From the IMG/VR virus record IMGVR_UViG_3300004771_000003, positions 1 to 44,974 of that record: a stretch of 44,974 bases of DNA, one strand, 5' to 3'. This document shows, one piece after another, positions 22,294-28,952 of the stretch. Each line of letters opens with the position of its first letter. Position 1 is the stretch's first letter. The stretch is from a virus. Made by a program: the position numbers and the translations under genes. The notes beneath the pieces are model-generated. The model did no database searches and was not told where the DNA came from. It was given only the letters and a program-made list of their open reading frames with translations.

Positions 22294-23346
22294 ATGGTAA
22301 AGATTATTCGTCGTCCAGATTTCGCTGGCGGGGGCATTACCCCAGCCGAAAAAATCCAACTTGACGCTGTCGCGCAAGATTGGGCTGCCAATGCGCTTTC
22401 GACCGCGCCCGCTGATTTGGCAGAAGTCGATGCCGCAATCCGTGGCCTCTATGCCGCCGCTGGACTCAAGTCTCCCCGTGTCGTTTTGGTCCCGTCCCCG
22501 CTTGCCATGGCAATGGCAGGGGGGTTCGCGGCGGGTGTCTGGTATCTCCGGAAAAATCACCGCGCCACCGACGCCGCCACCCGCGCCGCCACCGACGCCG
22601 CCACCGACGCCGCCACCGACGCCGCCACCTACGCCGCCACCGACGCCCTGTCATGGCGCGCAGTGGCGGCAGGATTTGGCGATCCCGATTTTCTCCTCGG
22701 CTGTGCCCAAAAGTGGTCACGTATGTATCAGGGGGGTAATATGTGGTCGGCGTGGGATAGCTATATTTGCGGCTCGAGAGATGTATTGGGTCTCCGGCTT
22801 CCGGACCACGAGAAATATGCTGCGTGGGAGAGTTGCGCTAAGTCATCCGGATTCCGAATTATGCACGAGGAGTTTTGCATCGTGTCCGACCGTCCAGAAA
22901 TCCTTCGCATGGACGACCAAAATCGTCCTCATTGTGAGGACGGCCCGAGCCACCGATGGCGCGACGGATGGAGCCTCTATCATTGGCATGGGGTGAGGGT
23001 GCCGGATGAGTGGATAACCAACCGGGACACTCTCACAGCCTCCATGGCTCTGGGCCAGGAAAACACTGAGCTTCGTCGCTGCGCTTGTGAGATCCTGGGT
23101 TGGGCAAAAGTTTTGAAAGAACTCGACGCGGTAACCATCGACCGGGACGAAGACCCGATGATCGGGGAACTCCTGGAGGTTGATTTGCCAGACAGCGAGA
23201 AAGAGCGGTTCCTTCGCGTAAAATGCGGCACCGGGCGTGAGTTCGCGATTCCGGTCCCGCCTGATCAGATGACAGCGTTGAGTGCCAATGCATGGACTTT
23301 TGGGATTGAGCCCGACATTTTGAAGCAACTGGAGGTACGGACATGA
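22294..23346 (+). CDS. DUF6745-like protein with Ala/Thr/Asp repeats
   Basis: A 350-residue protein from ATG 22294 (GGAG 9 bases upstream). An N-terminal helical region is followed by repeats ATDA/ATRA (from a 12-base DNA repeat) at about residues 91-117. A C-terminal region then has GFRIMHEEFCIVSDRPEILR and EDGPSHRWRDGWSLYHWHG. The latter motif is typical of DUF6745 and similar phage and host proteins of unknown function. The next gene overlaps it, so they may form a pair. The repeat tract is likely to change length by slippage. Confidence 0.65.
   Translation: MVKIIRRPDFAGGGITPAEKIQLDAVAQDWAANALSTAPADLAEVDAAIRGLYAAAGLKSPRVVLVPSPLAMAMAGGFAAGVWYLRKNHRATDAATRAATDAATDAATDAATYAATDALSWRAVAAGFGDPDFLLGCAQKWSRMYQGGNMWSAWDSYICGSRDVLGLRLPDHEKYAAWESCAKSSGFRIMHEEFCIVSDRPEILRMDDQNRPHCEDGPSHRWRDGWSLYHWHGVRVPDEWITNRDTLTASMALGQENTELRRCACEILGWAKVLKELDAVTIDRDEDPMIGELLEVDLPDSEKERFLRVKCGTGREFAIPVPPDQMTALSANAWTFGIEPDILKQLEVRT
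22564..22644 (+). repeat. 12-bp in-frame tandem repeat
   Basis: GCCGCCACCGAC recurs with a 12-base period: five exact or partial copies plus two variants ending CGC or TAC. It encodes the ATDA, ATRA and ATYA blocks of the surrounding gene. The unit keeps the reading frame, so changes in copy number would not break the protein. Confidence 0.85.
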
Positions 23347-23684
23347 AGACTTTTACCAAGATGGCTGCGCAGGGTGATTTTATCATTATGCGTGTGGAGT
23401 CAATCCCCGACGATGTGGTCGAGATCGCCGCCGAGAAGGGAACGCATACCGTCGCCCACAGCGAAACTGGACACAACCACGTTATGCTCGCCGAGAAGGT
23501 CCGGGCGTTCAACCCGTCCAGTCCGGATATCTACACGATGTTTTTGCAAGTGGACGAGCCGACCGAGATCACGCATTTGCGCGACTTCGACACTCACGAA
23601 CCGATCCTCGTTCCGCCCGGAAACTACGTCGTCAAGCGACAGCGTGAGTACACCCCCGAGGGGTGGCGGCGGGCGCAAGACTAG
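23343..23684 (+). CDS. hypothetical partner of the DUF6745 protein
   Basis: A 113-residue protein starting inside the end of the previous gene (ATGA). It contains KMAAQGDFIIMRVESIPDDV, the His-rich AHSETGHNHVML and a basic C-terminus VVKRQREYTPEGWRR. I recall similar proteins paired with DUF6745 genes in phages, with function unknown. A strong terminator follows. Confidence 0.6.
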   Translation: MKTFTKMAAQGDFIIMRVESIPDDVVEIAAEKGTHTVAHSETGHNHVMLAEKVRAFNPSSPDIYTMFLQVDEPTEITHLRDFDTHEPILVPPGNYVVKRQREYTPEGWRRAQD

Positions 23685-23708
23685 GCATTATAGGTGATGA
23701 CGAGTATG

Positions 23709-23743
23709 ACCCCGCCAGTCATAATCCGACTGGCGGGGTTTTT
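23709..23743 (+). terminator. rho-independent terminator
   Basis: CCCCGCCAGTC and GACTGGCGGGG form an 11-bp perfect stem with a 7-base loop, followed by TTTTTC. It ends the rightward transcript of the DUF6745 pair. A leftward transcript would meet the stem without a U-tract. Confidence 0.9.
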
Positions 23744-23766
23744 CGTATACAGGGCAGCGCGCATGG

Positions 23767-23928
23767 TTACTTCTGATCGCGGCGCAAGCACAATTCCGCA
23801 GCCAGTTTGCGCACGGCGGCTTTCGCCTCGGGAGTGTTAGGTACCCACACTGGCATCCTGACTTCCCCCCGGTCTCGCCGCTTTTGATTGTAGGCGGCGA
23901 CCTTCTCGGCGTTGGTTTTAGCGGCCAT
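23767..23928 (-). CDS. 53-residue hypothetical protein
   Basis: ATG 23928 has GAGGGA upstream. The product MAAKTNAEKVAAYNQKRRDR then GEVRMPVWVPNTPEAKAAVR is basic, with a beta strand (VRMPVWV) followed by a helix, somewhat like a short RHH or antitoxin-type protein. It is the last gene of a leftward three-gene group. Confidence 0.5.
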   Translation of the reverse strand: MAAKTNAEKVAAYNQKRRDRGEVRMPVWVPNTPEAKAAVRKLAAELCLRRDQK

Positions 23929-23931
23929 GGC

Positions 23932-24141
23932 TTATCCCTCCAGCAGGGCGCGGCAAAGCGCGTTTGCTTCGATCTTGTCGATTGCCGTTTCGATGTGGTT
24001 CCGCCAGTCCCAAGCCTCGTCACTGGTGCGGAGGATAACACCCCCGCCCTTTCGCTTGTGAGTGACGCAAAGGCCACCGTGAGGCCCGTCAATCCATTCC
24101 GCGCGGTAATGAGGGCTGTCAAATATCGTCGTGGTCAACAT
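23932..24141 (-). CDS. 69-residue hypothetical protein
   Basis: A mostly beta protein from ATG 24141 (GGGGA upstream) with HYRAEWIDGPHGGLCVTHKR and DEAWDWRNHIETAIDKIE. No family is recognised. It is the middle gene of the leftward group and probably uses the promoter at 24402. Confidence 0.5.
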   Translation of the reverse strand: MLTTTIFDSPHYRAEWIDGPHGGLCVTHKRKGGGVILRTSDEAWDWRNHIETAIDKIEANALCRALLEG

Positions 24142-24153
24142 GATGATGTCCCC

Positions 24154-24375
24154 CTACGCCAGCTTGCGGAACTTGTTGCGACCGATGATTTCGTGACGAG
24201 ATCCGTCTTCCTTGACCAAAATGTGCCGGGTGGCGGGCTTGGCATCCTTCTTGGCGGCGGGCTCCCAGCGAACTAGCCCGGTTTTGATTTCGATGACCTT
24301 AGCATCAGCGGTCTTCGCGGCGGCAATCGCGGTCATGTAGCTGTCGAAAGTCTGGCTGTTCACGCTATATGTCAT
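24154..24375 (-). CDS. 73-residue basic hypothetical protein
   Basis: A basic protein from ATG 24375 with GGGAG 8 bases upstream. It has MTYSVNSQTFDSYMTAIAAA at the start and ends RHEIIGRNKFRKLA. It is the first gene of the leftward group, directly downstream of a TATAAT box. The dense Lys/Arg content would suit a nucleic-acid-binding protein. No family recognised. Confidence 0.55.
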   Translation of the reverse strand: MTYSVNSQTFDSYMTAIAAAKTADAKVIEIKTGLVRWEPAAKKDAKPATRHILVKEDGSRHEIIGRNKFRKLA

Positions 24376-24401
24376 TTACGTTCTCCCGTCTTGATGCCAC
24401 C

Positions 24402-24449
24402 ATTATACAGTTAGTGACTAACGATGCAAGGGGAAAGTTAGGCGCTAAC
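24402..24449 (-). promoter_or_regulatory. leftward promoter with two GTTAG-N3-CTAAC operators
   Basis: On the minus strand a perfect TATAAT (24407-24402) precedes the 24375 gene. The palindrome GTTAGTGACTAAC (24410-24422) lies immediately upstream in the spacer, and GTTAGGCGCTAAC (24437-24449) follows at 27 bases centre to centre. The -35 box is weak (TTGCAT), so repression or activation through these sites is plausible. The binding protein is unknown. Confidence 0.65.
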
Positions 24450-24499
24450 CATCTTTTCTCGGCACACCCAGATAGGTCAACACTCATTACCCAAAATAG

Positions 24500-24514
24500 G
24501 TCAGCATTGCTGAC
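24500..24514. promoter_or_regulatory. palindrome GTCAGC-N3-GCTGAC
   Basis: Perfect 6-base arms with a 3-base centre lie in the 271-base gap 24376-24646 that otherwise holds no gene. A repeated TAGGTCA also occurs at 24473 and 24496. It is a further candidate regulator site, distinct in sequence from the GTTAG pair. Confidence 0.35.
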
Positions 24515-24646
24515 GATACGTATCCGCAACGAACTATTTTATTCGTCAATGATATCAACGCATTATCGCATACGGCAAGAAACGTGCCACTTGACAGCCG
24601 TTTCAGGCATAAATCGTACTCGCGCGGTCCACTAGGCGGCTCTATC

Positions 24647-25087
24647 ATGCCGTCCCCGCCCTTATGTACGGACCAGCCCATGGCCGATACTCCCCCCGAT
24701 GTCGTCTCCTGCCACGTCTGCGGCTCCATGACGCCCCGGCATTCGGCCAACCAGCGCTACTGCTCCCGCCACTGCAGCGACGTGTGGCACAACGCCAAGC
24801 GCCGCAACCTCGCTGCCATCGGTGCAGCACTCCTCGCAGGCGCACCCATCCACATGCAGGCACAGACGCCCCCAACCACAGCAGGCACCCCACAGCTTGA
24901 CCACACGCCCACGCACGCAGACACAGATATCAGGAGGGTGAGCGAGCAAGGAGGGGCAGGCCGCGTCATCCCCCGTACCCACGACTATGCAGGCATCAAG
25001 CAAGCCCGCCACCTAGACCGGTTCGGCCTGTCAGACCCCGCCCCGGCAAAGGTGCCCGGTGCCATCGCTGAGCCAAGGCGGAGGTGA
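24647..25087 (+). CDS. zinc-ribbon protein
   Basis: A 146-residue protein (ATG 24680 is an alternative start). It has a clear zinc-binding module VVSCHVCGSMTPRHSANQRY then CSRHCSDVWHN, with four Cys and additional His. This motif appears in small phage and rhizobial proteins. The remaining sequence is Pro/Thr-rich and largely disordered. It may bind DNA or an RNA polymerase subunit. No function is known. Confidence 0.55.
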   Translation: MPSPPLCTDQPMADTPPDVVSCHVCGSMTPRHSANQRYCSRHCSDVWHNAKRRNLAAIGAALLAGAPIHMQAQTPPTTAGTPQLDHTPTHADTDIRRVSEQGGAGRVIPRTHDYAGIKQARHLDRFGLSDPAPAKVPGAIAEPRRR

Positions 25088-25349
25088 GCTAACCCGTTGA
25101 TGTTGTTGGTGTTTCACAGGATACGCCTGAACGCTATCAAGAAAGCGTAACGTCTGGGGTGGGGTAGTGCCGTCTGGCCCCCTGGCCCGGCTGCCAGCCC
25201 CCCTGACCCCGTGTTCGCCGCCGAACCGTTGGGGCCTCACATCTGGAGAGAGGGGGCCCCCTTCCATCCCCGATTTTTTCGAAACCCCTCTTGTCATGAC
25301 ATGTGCTATATGTGGGGCTCTGGTTTGACCGCACGGGGGGTAGTCGTCC
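25088..25349. other. non-coding 262-base gap with operator copy 2
   Basis: I see no gene in this gap. It holds the element ACGCTATCAAGAAAGCGT at 25131-25148, similar to 21881-21898, the perfect GGGGGCCCCC at 25252-25261, and TGTCATGACA at 25292-25301. They probably control the RHH gene at 25350, but no good -35/-10 pair is found. Confidence 0.4.
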
Positions 25350-25490
25350 ATGGACCGCAGCGTATTCCAGCTACGAGTGACCAAGCCCGAGAAGGCGGCT
25401 TGGGAGGCTGCGGCTAAGGCCAAGCGCATGAGCCTTTCGGAGTGGCTTCGGGGCGTGGCGAATGCGGCGTGCCGTTCGGACAAATCGTGA
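25350..25490 (+). CDS. 46-residue ribbon-helix-helix protein
   Basis: The short product MDRSVFQLRVTKPEKAAWEA then AAKAKRMSLSEWLRGVANAA has a beta strand (FQLRV), helix, turn and second helix (SLSEWLRGVA), matching RHH/Arc or plasmid CopG-like regulators. Ribosome-site match is weak. It follows the operator-like gap. It likely acts on nearby promoters. Confidence 0.7.
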   Translation: MDRSVFQLRVTKPEKAAWEAAAKAKRMSLSEWLRGVANAACRSDKS

Positions 25491-25540
25491 CTAGACACGG
25501 CGTCTCGTTTTCCATAAGAATACCCAGAGTATAAACCACA

Positions 25541-25798
25541 GTGCGGCATTGCCCGAGAACGAGGGTGGAAAGTTGGATTCTGGACGCGGCGGTTTCCTTA
25601 AACGGGGGGGTGAGGCGGACTGCTCTGGTGGCCCTGGCACAGAGACTGGGGCTTCACGTGGACACGGTGCGCCGGTGGGTTCGTGGGGATCGGAAGATCA
25701 TGCAAGCCGAGGAAGTGGCCATCCGGTCACTCCTGGAACTGGAAGAACTTCGGCGTCGGCTTGCTCTGGCTCAGGATGTTCTCAACGCCCCCATTTAA
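25541..25798 (+). CDS. helix-turn-helix hypothetical protein
   Basis: An 85-residue protein from GTG 25541 (GTG 25565 is also plausible). It has VALAQRLGLHVDTVRRWVRG, a helix-turn-helix, then a charged helical tail. It may be a transposase-like HTH or a regulator. The start is uncertain because no strong ribosome site is seen. Confidence 0.5.
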   Translation: MRHCPRTRVESWILDAAVSLNGGVRRTALVALAQRLGLHVDTVRRWVRGDRKIMQAEEVAIRSLLELEELRRRLALAQDVLNAPI

Positions 25799-25895
25799 GC
25801 TACGTTGCCGGGATGGAGCGCGCCCTATTCGAAATTCTTCATCGTGGGGACAACTGGTCCGCTCGTCGGGCATTCTCGGCCATGGAGGGGGAATG

Positions 25896-26207
25896 ATGGA
25901 CGCGACGAAGTACCACGCGGCGTTGCTGGCGATCCAGGCCGCTATGGGCGCTGAGACGACCGAGGAACTGATTGCTCATGCCAAGTTGTGGGAGGCGTAT
26001 ATTCGTGCCGATGACGTTGCCCGTTCCGCCGACCCCGCCAACGATGTCGGGTCGGACATGGATGAGTATGCCCGGCACATGGACAGCCTGGGGTTTGCGC
26101 ACCCGTCTTGGGATGTTGAGGCCGCTGAGGCAGCCGTCACGAAGAAGATGGGGTATGCGTTGAAGTTCGGAGCTTGGCCGATTGACAATGAGGATGAACC
26201 GGAATGA
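25896..26207 (+). CDS. helical hypothetical protein
   Basis: A 103-residue acidic protein. ATG 25896 is chosen, with GGAGG 7 bases upstream (ATG 25893 is also possible). It is rich in Ala and Glu and contains AHAKLWEAYIRADDVARSAD. Its stop overlaps the next start. No family is recognised. Confidence 0.55.
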   Translation: MDATKYHAALLAIQAAMGAETTEELIAHAKLWEAYIRADDVARSADPANDVGSDMDEYARHMDSLGFAHPSWDVEAAEAAVTKKMGYALKFGAWPIDNEDEPE

Positions 26208-26500
26208 GCGAAAGCCGATTGAACGCCCGCCAGCCCATTGACCCCGAAACTCTCGCAGATACGACCCGCCTGTTTATCGAACATGCGCATGGCATCATCG
26301 CTCACATGGCTGGCGCGAGCGGCGACGTGGTGGTCAACGCACTCCTGAGCGCCGCTGTGAACATCGCCATCAGTTCCGGCGGAACTACCCCCCATATCCA
26401 GTCGTCGTTTAGGAAGGTTGCCGAGGGCGTCCCTGCCATGGTCAAGGCGTATGCCAAGATGGTGGCCGAATTCGAAGACGCGGGTGGGGAAGATCAATGA
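26204..26500 (+). CDS. helical hypothetical protein
   Basis: A 98-residue protein overlapping both neighbours. TTRLFIEHAHGIIAHMAGAS and a Ser/Ala-rich middle suggest a helical bundle. It directly precedes the Ntn hydrolase gene and is translationally coupled to it. Function unknown. Confidence 0.55.
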   Translation: MSESRLNARQPIDPETLADTTRLFIEHAHGIIAHMAGASGDVVVNALLSAAVNIAISSGGTTPHIQSSFRKVAEGVPAMVKAYAKMVAEFEDAGGEDQ

Positions 26501-27024
26501 CCATCATATGCGCCATGAAGACGGATGACGGGGTGTGGATCGGGTCTGACTCCAGGCTGTCCTGTGGGCCATTTAAGTGCCCGTCTCCGCAGCAGAAATG
26601 GTTCAAGACCGATGCGGGGATTTGGTGGGGGTATAACGGTCACTCCCGTATCGTCGAAATCGCCAAGATGTCCGTCGCCATTAACGCTGCGGAAAATGCC
26701 AGCGATCTGTGCGAGGCATTTCGCAGCGAGGTAAAGGATGATGCGTGGTGCACAGATGGTCAAGACCCAGGCGACCCGACGAATTACGGGTTCAATGCCA
26801 TCATCGTGGACCACGGAAATGTCTACCTCATGCACGGGTCGGGTAGCCTGACGAATTTCGGGGATGAATTCGTGGCGGATGGTGGGGGCCGTGAGTATGC
26901 CTATGGCGCCGCGTATGCTCTCCACGGCATGGACCCCGAGACGATCATGCGTGTAGCCATCGAGGCTGCTTGCCGATACGACGCATCGTGCGGCGGAAAC
27001 ATCTTCGTGAGGAAACTGCCATGA
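26497..27024 (+). CDS. proteasome/HslV-like Ntn hydrolase
   Basis: A 175-residue protein opening MTIICAMKTDDGVWIGSDSR. After Met removal the numbering puts Thr1, Asp17 and Lys33 exactly where the proteasome beta/HslV catalytic residues lie. The C-terminal part GGREYAYGAAYALHGMDPET then AIEAACRYDASCGG matches the family core. This is a T1-type peptidase fold. No AAA unfoldase is adjacent, so the partner may be a host ATPase or none. It overlaps the radical SAM gene by four bases. A role in virion maturation or modification is inferred. Confidence 0.7.
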   Translation: MTIICAMKTDDGVWIGSDSRLSCGPFKCPSPQQKWFKTDAGIWWGYNGHSRIVEIAKMSVAINAAENASDLCEAFRSEVKDDAWCTDGQDPGDPTNYGFNAIIVDHGNVYLMHGSGSLTNFGDEFVADGGGREYAYGAAYALHGMDPETIMRVAIEAACRYDASCGGNIFVRKLP

Positions 27025-28952
27025 GCGGCCACTATATGGCAATGCCTGCGTCATTGTCCCGCCGGGCCGTTCTTGATGTCGGACTTAAATGTCCCAGCGC
27101 GTGCCAGCATTGCTTCACGCGGGAGCCGGGACGGGCATCCGAGGGGAAAGACTTCGAACGGAACAACAAGGCCCCGTGGCGTCCGACCGAACAACTGATC
27201 CGCCAAGTCGAACTGATGAAGGACCACGGGTTCGTCGCATTCGACGTGACTGGCGGCGAGCCGACGCTTCACCCCGGCATTGTCGATATCATCCAGCGTG
27301 CCACCGACGTTGGATTGGCGTCCCGAATCATCACCCTGGGCCAGTATCTCGACCGGAAAGACATCCTGCATCGCATTCTGGACGCGGGCCTTACCGACTT
27401 CCGCATGAGCTACCATGCCTGCGACGGAGATATCTTCCGGGCCATGACCGGCGGTGACGTTCTCAAGATCGAAGCGGCCATGGACCGTCTGAACGAGATC
27501 GGGTTCCAGTACACCACCAACACCACGATCACATCGGCCAATTACCGGCATCTTCCGAAGCTTGCCGCATCCATCGCCAAGCGGAAGGTCTATTCCGCCA
27601 CGTTCCTGAACATGATGAGCCACTATGACCATGCCGCATCCGCCGACGAAGGTCTGAGGGCCAAGTATTCCGATGTTGCTCCGTTTATGCGGGAAGCCAC
27701 GGATATTCTGGAGGACGCCGGTATTGCCGTCGCCGTCAGATACGCCCCCATGTGCACCATGGCTGGTCTGGAACGGAACCTCGTCGGGCAAGTCGGCGTC
27801 CGGTATGACCATCACGAGTGGATGAACGCCGTCGAGCATTCCGGCCCCGGTGATGCCGAACGGGAATCCCTGTTTCTCCCCGAACAGCAGGGCCATCCCG
27901 CTTCCGGCGCGATGATGCTTGCGGCTGTCGAGAACGGCCCCCCGATTGGGCGAGGAACCCAGGCGGGTCCGACCAAGCTCTTTGCACCAATATGCCACGA
28001 ATGCTCGGCTATCATGGTGTGCGACGGCATCGACCCCGGATATCTTGAGGCCCATGGGGCGGATGAACTCGTGCCGTATGTGGGCGGAAACTGCGGTCAG
28101 GTTCTCCACCCTGATCGGGTCAACTATCTCCCCGGCCAGATTATCAAACTGAAGCCGGACGGGAACCCCAAGGGAGCTATCCGGCGTCTTCTCCACCCCA
28201 AAACAGTTGAGCCGTTCCCGCTGGTTTCCATCGTGGTTGCCAATTATAACCACGGGGACACGATTGAGCGGTGTCTTGAGAGCATTGCGGCGCAGACGTA
28301 CCGCCATATCGAGGTGGTGGTGGTCGATGACGGGTCCACCGACAACAGCGTTGCCGTCGTCAATAGGGTTTGCAGTGTGGCACTCACGCTGATCGAACGG
28401 GGTTCCGCATCCGGTGGCCCCGCCACCCCGCGCAACATCGGTATCCGGTCGTCCTCCGGGTCACTGGTGATGGTTCTGGACCCCGATGACTATCTGGCCC
28501 CGTCTTGCATCGAAGAGGCCGTGCGGGTCTTCCGCCGCGCCCCATGGGCCAGCATCGTCTACCCCGGTCTCCAGACGTTCGGCATGGAGACAGTCCAATG
28601 GGCGGCGGCTCCGTTCGATCCGGCGAAGGAGATCATGGGCAATTTCATCCCGGTCATGAGCCTCTACCGCCGGTCGATGTATGACGATATCGGGGGGTAT
28701 GACGAGTCGGCGGAAGTAGCGGGATGCGAAGATTGGCTGCTGTGGGTGTCCGCCGTCCGTCTCGGGCACTTGGCCGCGCCCCTGCCGCGCCAGTTGGTGC
28801 ACTATTGCAGGTCGGAAACCGGATTGTTCGAGACAGAGGTGAAGCCTAATTTCGAGGCCAAGCGTAACGCTGTCTATCGGAGAAACCAGGAAGCGTACCA
28901 CGTTGAAGTCGCTCTCGCCGCCCAGAAGGGCTCGACACCCATGAGTGGCTGA
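27021..28952 (+). CDS. radical SAM-glycosyltransferase family 2 fusion
   Basis: A 643-residue protein from ATG 27021. The N-terminal half is a radical SAM enzyme: Cys24-x3-Cys28-x2-Cys31 binds an iron-sulfur cluster, DVTGGEPTLHPG holds the TGGEP motif at 77-81, and extra Cys (PICHECSAIMVCDGI) near residue 330 suggest auxiliary clusters. From about residue 400 a complete GT2 domain follows, with LVSIVVANYNHGDTIERCLE, VVVDDGSTDN and VLDPDDY. The frame is continuous with no stop between. It couples to the Ntn hydrolase and overlaps the terminase start. Substrates are unknown. Confidence 0.8.
   Translation: MSGHYMAMPASLSRRAVLDVGLKCPSACQHCFTREPGRASEGKDFERNNKAPWRPTEQLIRQVELMKDHGFVAFDVTGGEPTLHPGIVDIIQRATDVGLASRIITLGQYLDRKDILHRILDAGLTDFRMSYHACDGDIFRAMTGGDVLKIEAAMDRLNEIGFQYTTNTTITSANYRHLPKLAASIAKRKVYSATFLNMMSHYDHAASADEGLRAKYSDVAPFMREATDILEDAGIAVAVRYAPMCTMAGLERNLVGQVGVRYDHHEWMNAVEHSGPGDAERESLFLPEQQGHPASGAMMLAAVENGPPIGRGTQAGPTKLFAPICHECSAIMVCDGIDPGYLEAHGADELVPYVGGNCGQVLHPDRVNYLPGQIIKLKPDGNPKGAIRRLLHPKTVEPFPLVSIVVANYNHGDTIERCLESIAAQTYRHIEVVVVDDGSTDNSVAVVNRVCSVALTLIERGSASGGPATPRNIGIRSSSGSLVMVLDPDDYLAPSCIEEAVRVFRRAPWASIVYPGLQTFGMETVQWAAAPFDPAKEIMGNFIPVMSLYRRSMYDDIGGYDESAEVAGCEDWLLWVSAVRLGHLAAPLPRQLVHYCRSETGLFETEVKPNFEAKRNAVYRRNQEAYHVEVALAAQKGSTPMSG

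Noticed and set aside
22564-22644. CRISPR-like repeated units
   Set aside because: The 12-base units are contiguous with no spacers and are in-frame coding repeats.
22361-22996. Long open frame with poly-Pro/Thr repeats overlapping the DUF6745 gene
   Set aside because: It is the +1 frame of the 12-base repeat; the DUF6745 frame has a better ribosome site and recognisable motifs.
23688-24122. Open frame on the minus strand spanning 144 codons
   Set aside because: It is Arg/Pro-rich and out of phase with the two better-supported small genes at 23767 and 23932.
24592-24621. Perfect TTGACA as a rightward promoter
   Set aside because: No acceptable -10 box occurs at 16-18 bases downstream.
25812-25896. 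27-codon frame MERALFEILHRGDNWSA
   Set aside because: It ends at the next start but has no ribosome site and may be chance.
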